Below are positions 42,492-52,453 of a DNA stretch of 64,000 nucleotides, piece after piece. How positions within the stretch are numbered: the first letter of the stretch is position 1; the number at the start of each line of letters is the position of its first letter. The stretch covers positions 40,042 through 104,041 of the forward strand of contig DLGW01000026.1 of the NCBI GenBank assembly GCA_002482885.1, written 5' to 3'. The position numbers were made by a program, and so were the translations under genes. The notes beneath the pieces were generated by a model that ran no database searches, was not told the DNA's origin, and worked only from the letters and a program-made list of their open reading frames with translations. This stretch comes from Flavobacteriaceae bacterium UBA7684 (GTDB lineage: Bacteria; Bacteroidota; Bacteroidia; Flavobacteriales; Flavobacteriaceae).

Positions 42492-45122
42492 TTGCACACA
42501 AACTTATTTCATATCGTTTTAACCACCCTATTTAATTGTTTGGTGATTGCACAGGCTTTTTCTCAGGATACTAAGAATAAAAGCGTTGGGCTTTCTCCAC
42601 AAAAACCTTTGTTATCTGTTACCGATACCATTAAAAAAGATAGCATCAAACGAAAGGAAGGGATTATTGGTGGAATTATCAAATATAAAGCCACTGATTT
42701 GGTTAAATTGAATCAATCCGAAAAAACCATTACTTTATATAATCAAGCCGAAGTTTATTATCAGGATGTAGAACTTAAAGCGGGCATTATTGTAATTAAT
42801 TATGCTAAAGACGAAGTATACGCTGGACGGATTAAGGATACCGCTGGGGTTTATACCCAATTACCCAACTTTAAACAAGGTTCTAACGAAGTAAAGCCTG
42901 ATTCCATTCGATTTAATTTTAAAACTAAAAAAACTTTAATTTGGAATTCCGTAACCGACCAAGGAGAGTTTAAAGTAAAAGGTGAAGTCACTAAAAAAGA
43001 AAACGATTCTGTTTACTTTATCAGAAATGCTCGTTTTACTACTTCTAAGGATGTGGATAATCCAGAATATTATTTCTTGGCTAAAAAAATCAAATTAGTA
43101 CCTAAAAAGAAAGTGGTTACCGGTTTTGCCAATATGTATATTGCCGATGTACCCACTCCTATTGGGTTGCCTTTTGCATTTTTTCCAATGACCGAAAAAA
43201 GAGCCAGTGGAGTTATTATTCCTAGATACGCTCAAACCAATTTAAGAGGCTTTGCTATACAAAATGGGGGGTATTATTTTGCAATTAACGATTATTATGA
43301 TTTATCGGTTTTAGGAGATTATTACACCAACGGCAGTTATGGAGTTAGAACCACTAGTAATTATGCTTTACGTTATAAATTTAAGGGAAATCTAAATTTT
43401 AGATACGAAAACCTTCTAAATAGCGAACGTGGTTTTCCAGATTATAGTAAATCAACTATTTATAATTTGCAATGGTCTCATACACAGGATTCCAAATCAA
43501 ATACCAATTCTAGATTTTCGGCTTCGGTAAATTTAGGAAGTAGTAATTATTACCAACAATCTATTAACCAAACCAACGCGGCTAACTTTTTAAACAACTC
43601 CTTAAGTTCCTCGGTATCTTATTCTAAAACATTTGCTACGGTTCCGCAAGTTAATATGTCATTAACCGCAACCCATACTCAAAACACGAACACCAAAGAA
43701 ATCAACATGACTTTACCTACACTACAAGCTAGTGTAGACAGAGTATTTCCTTTTGCGCCTAAAAATGGCACTAAAAAAGGATTCATTAAAAACATTAATT
43801 TTCAATATAACTTAAGAGGCGAAAACCAATTTAAAACTACAGATAGTCTATTTTTTAAACCTCAAATGTTTAATGATGCCAAAGTAGGTTTAAAACACAG
43901 CATTCCGTTAACAACTAACTTTAAAGTTTTTAAATACTTTAGTATGTCAGCAGGAATGAATTATGACGAAGTTTGGTATTTAGAAACCATTCAAAAAAAT
44001 TACGATCCTACTCAAAACAAAGTAGTTAACAACAAAGTTGGTGGTTTTGACGCTTTTAGACAATACTCTTTTAGTACCAGCATAGGAACCACATTATACG
44101 GAACTTTTAATTTTAAAGAAACCGGAAAAATACGTTCTGTTAGACACGTAATAAGACCCTCGGTATCTTACGCTTACACCCCTAGTTTTGAAAGGTATTA
44201 TGACACTTACTTAACCGATGCTAACGGAACTTACGGAGATTACACGCGTTTTGAAGGTGGTATTTTTGGAGCACCTGGTAAGAACCTATCCAACAATTTA
44301 GGTATAAGCATAGGAAACAGTTTAGAAGCCAAGGTTAAAGACAAAGACGAAACCAAAACAGAACTTAAAAAAGTAATGTTGTTGAACAACCTAAGCTTAT
44401 CTACTTTTTATAATATAGCCGCAGACTCTTTAGCTTTATCTCCTGTAAGAATCTCTGGAGGAACTAACTTATTTGAAAACAAAGTATCCTTAAACTTTGG
44501 AACCACTTTAGATCCTTACGCTATTGACAATGGCGGTCGTAGAATCAACACCTACAACATAGATAATGGAGGTAGTTTATTCAGAATGACCAGCAGCAAC
44601 CTAACTTTAAACTACTCTTTAAAAAGTAAAAGCAAAAAAGACGAAAAGGATAAAACAGAAAATAAAACCGTTATAAGAAACGGTGGTCGGGAAGATGATT
44701 TATTTGGAAAATCTGTAGATGATATAGAAGCCGAGAAAAAAGATGATGATGAAAAAAAGAAAAATAAAACCGATTTCTTTAATGCTAAGGTACCTTGGGA
44801 TTTAAAATTAGCCTATTCAGTAACTTACAGCAATAGTAACCGACAAGATCAAATATCCAACAGTTCTTTAATGTTTTCGGGGAACATTGATTTAACCCCT
44901 AATTGGAAGGTTGGCGCTTCTTCGGGTTATGATTTTGTAAACAAAGGTTTTACGTATACCCAACTGCGATTTGGAAGAGATTTAAAAAGTTGGCGAATGG
45001 ATTTCAGTTGGATTCCTTTTAGTCAAAGAGCCTCTTGGAGCTTTTTCATAGGCATCAAGTCATCTGTATTAAGCGATATTAAATGGGAAAAACGAACAGT
45101 TCCCGATAGAATTATACAATAA
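42492..45122 (+). CDS. LptD/OstA-like outer-membrane assembly protein
   Basis: An 876-residue protein with signal peptide (LTTLFNCLVIAQAFSQ). An OstA-type beta-jellyroll at about 50-200 (YNQAEVYYQDVELKAGIIVI) is followed by a large C-terminal barrel (AFFPMTEKRASGVIIPRYAQ and many aromatic strands). Near residues 705-760 there is a charged Lys/Asp/Glu insert. It would insert lipopolysaccharide in the outer leaflet. The start is TTG at 42492, chosen because it begins the signal peptide; no in-frame ATG precedes. The stop overlaps the next start (TAATG). Confidence 0.87.
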   Translation: MHTNLFHIVLTTLFNCLVIAQAFSQDTKNKSVGLSPQKPLLSVTDTIKKDSIKRKEGIIGGIIKYKATDLVKLNQSEKTITLYNQAEVYYQDVELKAGIIVINYAKDEVYAGRIKDTAGVYTQLPNFKQGSNEVKPDSIRFNFKTKKTLIWNSVTDQGEFKVKGEVTKKENDSVYFIRNARFTTSKDVDNPEYYFLAKKIKLVPKKKVVTGFANMYIADVPTPIGLPFAFFPMTEKRASGVIIPRYAQTNLRGFAIQNGGYYFAINDYYDLSVLGDYYTNGSYGVRTTSNYALRYKFKGNLNFRYENLLNSERGFPDYSKSTIYNLQWSHTQDSKSNTNSRFSASVNLGSSNYYQQSINQTNAANFLNNSLSSSVSYSKTFATVPQVNMSLTATHTQNTNTKEINMTLPTLQASVDRVFPFAPKNGTKKGFIKNINFQYNLRGENQFKTTDSLFFKPQMFNDAKVGLKHSIPLTTNFKVFKYFSMSAGMNYDEVWYLETIQKNYDPTQNKVVNNKVGGFDAFRQYSFSTSIGTTLYGTFNFKETGKIRSVRHVIRPSVSYAYTPSFERYYDTYLTDANGTYGDYTRFEGGIFGAPGKNLSNNLGISIGNSLEAKVKDKDETKTELKKVMLLNNLSLSTFYNIAADSLALSPVRISGGTNLFENKVSLNFGTTLDPYAIDNGGRRINTYNIDNGGSLFRMTSSNLTLNYSLKSKSKKDEKDKTENKTVIRNGGREDDLFGKSVDDIEAEKKDDDEKKKNKTDFFNAKVPWDLKLAYSVTYSNSNRQDQISNSSLMFSGNIDLTPNWKVGASSGYDFVNKGFTYTQLRFGRDLKSWRMDFSWIPFSQRASWSFFIGIKSSVLSDIKWEKRTVPDRIIQ

Positions 45123-45427
45123 TGGATAAATTAAAAGAACGCTGGGGTTTAACCTCTAACTTACAATTAATTGTAGTATTTACTGTTTTTGCCATTACGG
45201 GCTCAACAGCCGCCTACCTAACCAAACCCGTAACTGCTTGGTTAGGAATCAGTAAAGAATCCATGTCTTTGTGGCTGTATTGGCCTTTACGTATTTTAAT
45301 ACTATTCCCTATTTACCAAGTAATGTTGGTTGTATTTGGATACTTATTTGGTCAATTTGAATTCTTTTGGAATTTTGAAAAGAAAATGCTTAAACGATTA
45401 GGACTAGGATTTTTATTCAAAAACTAA
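45122..45427 (+). CDS. Small two-span membrane protein (DUF6787-like)
   Basis: 101 residues with two hydrophobic helices (LIVVFTVFAITGSTAAYLT and LYWPLRILILFPIYQVMLVV) and a basic end (KKMLKRLGLGFLFKN). I take it as the short conserved Bacteroidota membrane protein placed behind lptD; function unknown. Translation is coupled to the LptD-like gene by a one-base overlap. Its end overlaps that of the convergent folE gene by 4 bases. Confidence 0.75.
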   Translation: MDKLKERWGLTSNLQLIVVFTVFAITGSTAAYLTKPVTAWLGISKESMSLWLYWPLRILILFPIYQVMLVVFGYLFGQFEFFWNFEKKMLKRLGLGFLFKN

Positions 45428-46107
45428 AAATCAGATTTTCTGTTTTTGTTAATTAAGCTAAAGAAATTATTTCTGATTTCCGCTTCATTAAAGACACCAC
45501 TGTATTCCATGGTTGTGGTATAACTGCTGTTATCTTTTATACCTCTGCTAGAAACACACAAATGAGAAGCTTCCATAACAACTATTACATCCTGAGTACC
45601 TAACACTTGTGTTAACTCATTATAAATCTGTTTAGTAAGTCGCTCTTGAACTTGTGGTCTTCTAGAAAAATAATCCACGATCCTATTCAACTTAGATAAT
45701 CCAATCACTTTACCCGAAGAAATGTAAGCCACATGAGCTTTACCTACAATAGGTAAAAAATGATGTTCACAAGTAGAATTAAATTGAATATCCGCTTCAA
45801 TCAACATTTTACTATAATTATAACTGTTTTCAAAGACTGAAATTTTGGGTTTGTTTTTAGGATTTAATCCAGAAAATATTTCCTGAACAAACATTTTAGA
45901 AACCCTGTGCGGAGTTCCTCTTAAACTATCATCTGTTAAGTCTAATCCCAGTTCCAACATAATTTCCTTAAAATGACGGGCTATTATTTCCATTTTTTCC
46001 ACATCAGATTTTACAAAGGCATCTTCTCTTAAAGGAGTTTCCAAAGAGGTCATTTCGTGATTATCTCCAATCAACTCAAAAAAATCATTATTTGCTATAG
46101 TTTTCAT
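45424..46107 (-). CDS. folE: GTP cyclohydrolase I
   Basis: The 227-residue enzyme converts GTP to dihydroneopterin triphosphate at the head of folate synthesis. Zinc ligands are in STCEHHFLPIVGKAHVAYI and in SHLCVSSRGI; GLSKLNRIVDYFSRRPQVQE is the conserved core. I choose Met 46107: the in-frame ATG at 46173 would add an unlikely hydrophobic peptide and lies upstream of the probable promoter at 46140-46147. Confidence 0.95.
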   Translation of the reverse strand: MKTIANNDFFELIGDNHEMTSLETPLREDAFVKSDVEKMEIIARHFKEIMLELGLDLTDDSLRGTPHRVSKMFVQEIFSGLNPKNKPKISVFENSYNYSKMLIEADIQFNSTCEHHFLPIVGKAHVAYISSGKVIGLSKLNRIVDYFSRRPQVQERLTKQIYNELTQVLGTQDVIVVMEASHLCVSSRGIKDNSSYTTTMEYSGVFNEAEIRNNFFSLINKNRKSDF

Positions 46108-46139
46108 AATTCTTGGATTAAATTTGTTTAACAAAAAAA

Positions 46140-46147
46140 CAAAAATA
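46140..46147 (-). promoter_or_regulatory. -7 box of folE
   Basis: TATTTTTG on the minus strand, 33 bases before ATG 46107. A TTG 23 bases further upstream (46171-46173) is a possible but badly spaced -33. Confidence 0.4.
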
Positions 46148-46247
46148 TTAAACAATATATTTTTTAACACCAACGTAATTCATTATAGAACTATAAGAGA
46201 TTACAATTTATTGAAGAAAAAACTATAATATTGCTCAAAAAAATTAC

Positions 46248-46919
46248 ATGATAATTGCTCAAAACATCAATAAATATTACAACGACCTACAGGTTTTAAA
46301 AAATGTTAGCTTAGCCATCAATGCAGGTGAAATTGTATCTATTGTTGGTGCTTCTGGCGCAGGTAAAACCACACTTTTACAACTATTAGGCACTTTAGAC
46401 AAACCATCTATAATTGACAATTCAAACATCAGTTCTATTAAAATCAATGGAATCGATGTGCTACAATTGAACGATAAAGAACTATCAAAATTTCGAAATC
46501 TTAATTTGGGATTCATTTTTCAATTTCATCAATTATTACCTGAATTTACGGCTTTAGAAAATGTATGTATACCCGCATTTATCGGAAATAAAAATGAAAA
46601 AGAAACCAAAGACAAAGCCATACAACTACTAGAGTATTTAGGTCTTTCGCATAGAATTCACCACAAACCTTCGGAAATGTCTGGCGGTGAGCAACAACGA
46701 GTAGCGGTTGCCAGAGCTTTAATCAATCAACCTGCTGTAATTTTTGCTGACGAACCTTCGGGAAATCTGGATAAAAAATCTGCCCAAAATTTACACGAGT
46801 TATTTTTTAAGTTAAGAGACGATTTTAAACAAACCTTTGTAATTGTTACCCATAACGAAGAATTAGCCAATATGTCTGATAGAAAACTAATCATGTCCGA
46901 CGGTAAAATTATTTCGTAA
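46248..46919 (+). CDS. ABC transporter ATPase, LolD/MacB type
   Basis: A 223-residue ATPase with Walker [10 protein letters not shown] (34-42), Q-loop [16 protein letters not shown], signature [15 protein letters not shown], Walker [13 protein letters not shown], and H-loop VTHNEEL. The [10 protein letters not shown] and EPSGNLD segments match the LolD/FtsE/MacB branch, which in lipoprotein sorting energises LolCE. No permease gene adjoins; a TIGR02757-family gene follows with no gap. Confidence 0.92.
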   Translation: MIIAQNINKYYNDLQVLKNVSLAINAGEIVSIVGASGAGKTTLLQLLGTLDKPSIIDNSNISSIKINGIDVLQLNDKELSKFRNLNLGFIFQFHQLLPEFTALENVCIPAFIGNKNEKETKDKAIQLLEYLGLSHRIHHKPSEMSGGEQQRVAVARALINQPAVIFADEPSGNLDKKSAQNLHELFFKLRDDFKQTFVIVTHNEELANMSDRKLIMSDGKIIS

Positions 46920-47681
46920 ATGAACTTTTTGGAACTTAAAGATTTTTTAGACCTAAAAGTTGAACAGTACAACAATACTGATTTTATTGCTTCTGATCCG
47001 ATTCAAATTCCACATCTTTTTACTAAAAAACAAGACATCGAAATTGCTGGTTTTTTAAGCGCAACTATTGCTTGGGGCAATCGAAAAATGATTATTAAGA
47101 ATGGTTTACGCATCGTAGAACTATTTGATTATGCACCGCATGATTTTATTTTAAATCATTCCGAAAAAGATTTAAAGTCTTTAGGAAATTTTGTTCACAG
47201 AACCTTTAATGACGAAGACCTACTCTGTTTTATTAATCAGCTTAACCAACTGTACAAACAGCACGAATCTTTAGAAAATGTTTTTTTTAGTGCGCCTGAA
47301 AAAGATTTGCAATACAATATTAGTCTATTTAAAATCTTATTTTTCAACGAAAAAACAACTGGCCGAAGTGTTAAACACATTTCAGACCCACAAAAAGGTT
47401 CTGCAGCCAAAAGATTAAATATGTTTTTAAGATGGATGGTTCGACAAGATAATAAAGGAGTTGATTTTGGCATTTGGCAAAAGATTAAACCTTCGGATTT
47501 ATCTTGCCCTTTAGATGTTCATTCGGGTAATGTAGCCCGAAAATTAGGTTTATTAACCCGAACACAAAATGATGCCAAAGCTCTATTTGAACTAGATTCT
47601 AATTTAAGGTTATTAGATAAAAACGACCCTGTAAAATACGATTTTGCACTTTTTGGACTGGGTGTTTTTGAAAAATTTTAG
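46920..47681 (+). CDS. TIGR02757-family protein, function unknown
   Basis: 253 residues without signal peptide. The segments IAGFLSATIAWGNRKMIIKN, NMFLRWMVRQDNKGVDFGIW and PLDVHSGNVARKLGLLTR are the family landmarks known mainly from Bacteroidota. The family is related to DNA glycosylase-like helical proteins only by general look; I claim no function. Its ATG directly abuts the stop of the LolD-like gene, so the two are translationally linked. Confidence 0.85.
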   Translation: MNFLELKDFLDLKVEQYNNTDFIASDPIQIPHLFTKKQDIEIAGFLSATIAWGNRKMIIKNGLRIVELFDYAPHDFILNHSEKDLKSLGNFVHRTFNDEDLLCFINQLNQLYKQHESLENVFFSAPEKDLQYNISLFKILFFNEKTTGRSVKHISDPQKGSAAKRLNMFLRWMVRQDNKGVDFGIWQKIKPSDLSCPLDVHSGNVARKLGLLTRTQNDAKALFELDSNLRLLDKNDPVKYDFALFGLGVFEKF

Positions 47682-47696
47682 CCTTAAAGCAGGGCT

Positions 47697-48107
47697 TTAA
47701 GTACTATGTAAAGCATCTAATTTAACCTTTACATAATCAGGTACTTGGGTAGGTTTATTAGTGTACTTATCAACAAAAACTAATATAGAATTCCCGGTAG
47801 TTAAAAGCTCTTTTTCGGGATTATAAATTTCATAATCAAACTCAATTTTTACCCCTGAACAATTCTTAAAAATAGTCTTAACTGTTAATAAATCGTCGTA
47901 TTTTGCAGGACGTTTATATTGCATAGACAAAGATACCACAGGAAGCATAACCCCCTCATTTTCCATGGCTTTATATGATATTCCAATATTTCTTAACCAC
48001 TCTACCCTACCCATTTCAAAGTAAACAGCGTAATTTCCATGATATACCACTCCCATTTGGTCAGTTTCGGCATAACGAACCCTTACTTGATATACGTATT
48101 CTTTCAT
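47697..48107 (-). CDS. YbgC/FadM-type acyl-CoA thioesterase
   Basis: This 136-residue hot-dog-fold protein has the active-site segment YAETDQMGVVYHGNYAVYFE (Asp near residue 16) shared with YbgC and 4-hydroxybenzoyl-CoA thioesterases, then GRVEWLRNIGISY. It hydrolyses acyl-CoA; chain preference is unknown. It is convergent with the TIGR02757 gene and divergent from dnaA. Confidence 0.92.
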   Translation of the reverse strand: MKEYVYQVRVRYAETDQMGVVYHGNYAVYFEMGRVEWLRNIGISYKAMENEGVMLPVVSLSMQYKRPAKYDDLLTVKTIFKNCSGVKIEFDYEIYNPEKELLTTGNSILVFVDKYTNKPTQVPDYVKVKLDALHST

Positions 48108-48202
48108 ATTTTATTAACATTATAATTAACATCAATCACAAAACAACCTTACATCAAAAATTTAGATAATACAACTGCCTAAAAATTTTTTTTTTAGTAA
48201 AA

Positions 48203-48211
48203 TTATTCACA
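48203..48211 (+). other. Single DnaA-box-like sequence upstream of dnaA
   Basis: TTATTCACA differs from the consensus TTATCCACA by one base and is about 90 bases before dnaA. Being alone, it could serve autoregulation at most; the 190-base gap shows no cluster that would mark an origin. Confidence 0.3.
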
Positions 48212-48300
48212 TTTTTGTCCATGAAGAAATTTGAGCCCAACAACTCAATATTCCAACTAAAAACTCGAATTCTTATAACAAAAAATTACTCATTAAATTC

Positions 48301-49728
48301 ATGAAGATATCTGCACAATCGGTATGGGATAACTGTCTGCTATTTATAAAAGATAACATTCAAGAACAAGCATATAAAACTTGGTTTGAACCCATTAAAC
48401 CAGTTGAGCTTAATGGTAACGCTTTGCATGTTTTAATTCCTAGTAAATTTTTTTACGAATGGCTTGAAGAACACTATGTAAATTTATTAAAAACAGCCCT
48501 TAATCGTGAATTAGGTAAAGACGCTAGATTAATTTACCGAGTGGTTATGGAAAATTCTACTAGTGGTAATCAACCCTTTACCGAACAATTACCGAGTTCT
48601 TCTAGAAATTCTGTAAAACCACAAATTGTTGATTTTCCCTTAAACAATAAAAGTGCAGAAATCAGAAATCCATTTGTGATTCCAGGCATTCGAAACATCA
48701 ACATTGATTCCCAATTAAACCCTAACTATAATTTTGATAACTTTTTAGAAGGAGATTCTAACCGATTAGCTCGTTCAGCAGGTATGGCAGTAGCTAATAA
48801 ACCCGGAGGAACTTCTTTTAATCCTTTAATGATTTATGGTGGTGTTGGTTTAGGAAAAACCCATTTAGCCCACGCTATTGGTTTAGAAATTAAAGAAAAA
48901 CACCCTGGAAAAGTGGTGTTATACATTTCTGCTGAAATTTTCACTCAACAATTTATTGATTCTGTTAAAAAGAATACCCGTCATGATTTTATTCATTTCT
49001 ATCAATTGGTAGATGTTTTAATTGTTGACGACATTCAATTTTTATCAGGTAAACAAGGAACACAAGACGTATTTTTCCACATCTTTAACTTTTTACACCA
49101 AAACGGTAAACAAGTAATCCTTACCTCGGATAAAGCTCCTGTAGACATGCAAGACATTGAACAACGTTTATTGTCTCGTTTCAAATGGGGATTATCCGCA
49201 GAATTAACCCAACCGAATTACGAAACCCGTGTAGCTATTTTAAAAAATATTCTTTACCGCGACGGTGTAACTATGCCCGAAGAAACTATTGAATATGTAG
49301 CCAGACACATTAAATCTAACGTTAGAGAATTAGAAGGCTCTATTATCTCTTTGATTGCTCAATCTTCTTTTAACAAAAAAGAAGTGACTTTAGAATTAGC
49401 CAAACAAGTAGTTGAAAAATTCGTTAAGAATGTTAAGAAAGAAATTTCTATAGATTACATTCAAAAAGTGGTTTCCAACTATTTCCAAATGGATGTAGAT
49501 ACTTTAAAATCACAAACTCGAAAAAGACATATTGTACAAGCCCGTCAATTAGCTATGTATTTTTCTAAAAAATTAACCAAATCTTCGTTAGCCAATATTG
49601 GCTCCCAAATCGGAGATAGAGATCACGCTACTGTTTTACACGCTTGTAAAACCGTGGATAATTTAATCGCTACAGACAAACAATTTAAAAAGTTTGTAGA
49701 TGATTTAAATCTGAAGCTTACCAGCTAA
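48301..49728 (+). CDS. dnaA: Chromosomal replication initiator DnaA
   Basis: The 475-residue AAA+ protein opens oriC. Domain I is at 1-85 and a linker runs to about 130. Walker A is GGVGLGKT (180-187), Walker B VLIVDDIQFLSG, sensor segments VILTSDKAP and IEQRLLSRFKWGL. The C-terminal duplex-binding signature GSQIGDRDHATVLHACKTV is complete. It is followed 4 bases later by an LMW phosphatase gene, forming a rightward cluster with RsmI-like and NhaC genes. Confidence 0.98.
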   Translation: MKISAQSVWDNCLLFIKDNIQEQAYKTWFEPIKPVELNGNALHVLIPSKFFYEWLEEHYVNLLKTALNRELGKDARLIYRVVMENSTSGNQPFTEQLPSSSRNSVKPQIVDFPLNNKSAEIRNPFVIPGIRNINIDSQLNPNYNFDNFLEGDSNRLARSAGMAVANKPGGTSFNPLMIYGGVGLGKTHLAHAIGLEIKEKHPGKVVLYISAEIFTQQFIDSVKKNTRHDFIHFYQLVDVLIVDDIQFLSGKQGTQDVFFHIFNFLHQNGKQVILTSDKAPVDMQDIEQRLLSRFKWGLSAELTQPNYETRVAILKNILYRDGVTMPEETIEYVARHIKSNVRELEGSIISLIAQSSFNKKEVTLELAKQVVEKFVKNVKKEISIDYIQKVVSNYFQMDVDTLKSQTRKRHIVQARQLAMYFSKKLTKSSLANIGSQIGDRDHATVLHACKTVDNLIATDKQFKKFVDDLNLKLTS

Positions 49729-49732
49729 ACGC

Positions 49733-50200
49733 ATGAAAACTAAAATATTAATGGTCTGTTTAGGTAATATCTGTCGGTCACCATTAGCCGAAGGGATTTT
49801 ATCTGAAAAACTACCCTCTTCTAAATTCAAAGTGGATTCAGCAGGTACTGCTGGTTATCATATCGGAAAAAAGCCTGATACTCGTTCTATTCAAATAGCT
49901 CAAAAAAACGGAATAGACATTACTACGCAAAAAGGCCGTCAATTTGATGTACATGATTTCGGTAAATTCGACATCATTTATGCCATGGATTTTTCGGTAT
50001 ATAAAGACATTATTGCTTTAGCTCCAGATGAAAATTCAAAAAGCAAGGTTAAAATGATTTTAGACGAAGTTTTTCCTGGGGAAAACATCGATGTACCAGA
50101 TCCATATTACGGTTCTGACTTTGGTTTTGAATCGGTTTATAAAATGTTAGACCAAGCTTGTGAAGTCATCGCTAATAAACTAAACCCTAAAAACAATTAA
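49733..50200 (+). CDS. Low-molecular-weight protein tyrosine phosphatase
   Basis: 155 residues with the P-loop VCLGNICRSP (Cys8-x5-Arg14 type) at the N-terminus and the general acid in DVPDPYYGSDFGF. It dephosphorylates tyrosine or possibly arginine residues. It starts 4 bases after dnaA and overlaps the next start by one base (TAATG), so dnaA, this gene and the methylase gene are probably one transcript. Confidence 0.95.
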   Translation: MKTKILMVCLGNICRSPLAEGILSEKLPSSKFKVDSAGTAGYHIGKKPDTRSIQIAQKNGIDITTQKGRQFDVHDFGKFDIIYAMDFSVYKDIIALAPDENSKSKVKMILDEVFPGENIDVPDPYYGSDFGFESVYKMLDQACEVIANKLNPKNN

Positions 50201-50913
50201 TGTCTGCTGTTGGGAAACTGTATTTAATTCCTACTGTTTTAGGAGACACCGAACCTTTAGCGGTACTTCCGCATACGGTTCAAGCAACCATTAATGAGTT
50301 GGATTATTTTATAGTCGAAAACGAAAAAACAGCCCGACATTTTATCAAAAAAATCTGTCCCGAAAAAAAACAACCCGAACTACAGATTTCCGTTTTAAAT
50401 AAAAGAACCGAAGCTTTAGAATTTCAAACCTTTTTAGACCCCTGTAAAAAAGGAATTTCTGTTGGATTATTATCAGAAGCAGGATGCCCAGGGGTGGCAG
50501 ACCCAGGTGCAGACGTGGTAGCCTTAGCACATAAGAACAATATTCAAGTGGTTCCTTTGGTTGGCCCCTCTTCTATCCTACTGGCTTTAATGGCTTCGGG
50601 GATGAACGGACAAAGTTTTGCTTTTAATGGTTATTTACCCATTGATAAAGCCGAAAAAAAATCAGCCATAAAAAATCTAGAAAAATTATCTTTCGATAAA
50701 AACCAATCCCAATTGTTTATTGAAACCCCTTACCGAAATAATAAATTATTAGAAGATCTCATTCAAATCTTGCAAGGAGACACTTTGTTGTGTGTAGCTT
50801 CTAACCTGACCTTACCTTCGGAATTTATTAAAACCCTTTCAGTAAATCAATGGAGAAAACAACTTCCAGATTTACAAAACAAACCCACGATTTTCATTTT
50901 TCACAAAAAATAA
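50200..50913 (+). CDS. RsmI-like tetrapyrrole-methylase-fold SAM methyltransferase
   Basis: The 237-residue protein shows the family loop GLLSEAGCPGVADPGADVVA and VPLVGPSSILLALMASGMNG, as in RsmI, which 2'-O-methylates 16S rRNA. It is shorter than E. coli RsmI and the N-terminus (MSAVGKLYLIPTVLGDTEPL) differs, as for the second RsmI-like protein found in flavobacteria. The rRNA target is therefore not certain. Confidence 0.88.
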   Translation: MSAVGKLYLIPTVLGDTEPLAVLPHTVQATINELDYFIVENEKTARHFIKKICPEKKQPELQISVLNKRTEALEFQTFLDPCKKGISVGLLSEAGCPGVADPGADVVALAHKNNIQVVPLVGPSSILLALMASGMNGQSFAFNGYLPIDKAEKKSAIKNLEKLSFDKNQSQLFIETPYRNNKLLEDLIQILQGDTLLCVASNLTLPSEFIKTLSVNQWRKQLPDLQNKPTIFIFHKK

Positions 50914-50925
50914 TTTTACGAATCT

Positions 50926-52341
50926 ATGGATGATAAAACTCCAAATGTTCCTTTTATCATTGCACTGATTCCTATTTTATTTGTAATTATTTCCCTTAGC
51001 CTCAATGCTATATTTTGGGAATATGATGTACTGAATGGCCCTTCTCAAATAGTATTATTAACCGCAGGTGTGCTTACTTTATTTTTAGCCAAGATTTATC
51101 AAACAGATGTAAGTACTGTTTTAAGTTTCATCATAAAAAACATTAAAGAAGTCGGCACAGCCATTTTTATTTTAGTACTTGTAGGCGCCCTATCCGCCAG
51201 TTGGATGCTTAGTGGAGTGATTCCCACACTTATTTATTATGGAATACAGATTTTAAACATTCACTTTTTTTTACCCGGATGTTTAATTATTTGTTGTTTG
51301 ATTTCTTTAGCAACCGGAAGTTCTTGGACAACTTCGGCAACCATTGGCATTGCTTTAATAGGCATGTCTAAAATCATTCATATTCCTATAGAAATCACCG
51401 CAGGAGCCATTTTGTCTGGAGCCTATTTTGGAGATAAAATTTCTCCGTTGTCTGACACTACCAACTTAGCTGCAGGAATCACCCAAACGCCTTTGTTTGT
51501 TCATATCAAATATATGCTGTACACCACTATTCCAAGTATCTTGCTGAGTCTTTTACTATTTATAGGTATAAATATTTTTGGAGTGGCTCCTAGCCCCAAC
51601 GCGATTGATACAGAAAACACCACCAGCCTTATTACCTCTCATTTTAATACCAGTAATTACTTATTATTAGTTTTGGTATTTACTTTACTATTAGCGGCTT
51701 TTAAAATCAAAGCATATTTAGTTTTGTTAGGTGGCATCTTTTTAGGAATTATCTTTTATTTATTCTTTCAGGCGTCGGAACCTATTTTCCAAGAATTAAT
51801 TACTGTTTTAAGGGTTTTAATTGGAACAGACTCGGTGCAAACCCAAAACCCTTTTTTAGACGAATTGTTTTTCACCAAAGGCATCATCGGCATGATTTCT
51901 ACTATTTTATTAATCCTTACCGCCATGATTTTTGGGGGAATTTTAGAAGCTACTGGTTTTTTAAAAAGCATTACTTTTTATCTATTAAGTAAAATAAAAT
52001 CCGTTTTTGGTTTGTTTTTAAATACTAGCATCAGTTGTTTAACCTTAAATCTAACGGCTTCTGACCAATACATCAGCATTGTTTTACCGGGTAAAATGTT
52101 TGCGAAAGCTTTTAAAGAAAAACAACTGGCTTCCGAAAATCTAAGTAGAACTTTAGAAGATTCTGGAACAGTTACTTCGGTATTAATTCCTTGGAACACC
52201 TGTGGTGCTTACCACACCAGTGTTTTAGGGCTACACTCTTACCATTACGCCTTTTACTGTTTTTTTAATATTCTTAGCCCAATCATGACCTTACTTTTTG
52301 CTTGGTTCCAAATCAAAATCAGAAAAATCACACTCAAATAG
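50926..52341 (+). CDS. NhaC-type Na+/H+ antiporter
   Basis: A 471-residue membrane protein with about eleven helices. The segment SGAYFGDKISPLSDTTNLAA is the hallmark of the NhaC family, and the C-terminal part has LEDSGTVTSVLIPWNTCGAY. It would extrude sodium using the proton gradient. It begins 12 bases after the methylase gene, probably at the end of the dnaA transcript. Confidence 0.94.
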   Translation: MDDKTPNVPFIIALIPILFVIISLSLNAIFWEYDVLNGPSQIVLLTAGVLTLFLAKIYQTDVSTVLSFIIKNIKEVGTAIFILVLVGALSASWMLSGVIPTLIYYGIQILNIHFFLPGCLIICCLISLATGSSWTTSATIGIALIGMSKIIHIPIEITAGAILSGAYFGDKISPLSDTTNLAAGITQTPLFVHIKYMLYTTIPSILLSLLLFIGINIFGVAPSPNAIDTENTTSLITSHFNTSNYLLLVLVFTLLLAAFKIKAYLVLLGGIFLGIIFYLFFQASEPIFQELITVLRVLIGTDSVQTQNPFLDELFFTKGIIGMISTILLILTAMIFGGILEATGFLKSITFYLLSKIKSVFGLFLNTSISCLTLNLTASDQYISIVLPGKMFAKAFKEKQLASENLSRTLEDSGTVTSVLIPWNTCGAYHTSVLGLHSYHYAFYCFFNILSPIMTLLFAWFQIKIRKITLK

Positions 52342-52453
52342 TAAAAAGCTATTTTAAGATAAACAATTATAATAAAATTCAATGCTCAACTTCGCTTGCT
52401 AATCCTAAATTCGCATCGTTAAATAAATCATTAATCATAAAAAAATAAAATCT

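Noticed and set aside
48108..48300. Origin of replication next to dnaA
   Set aside because: Only one imperfect DnaA box is visible and there is no box cluster with an unwinding element; a TTATCCAC-like sequence near 29689 is also isolated.
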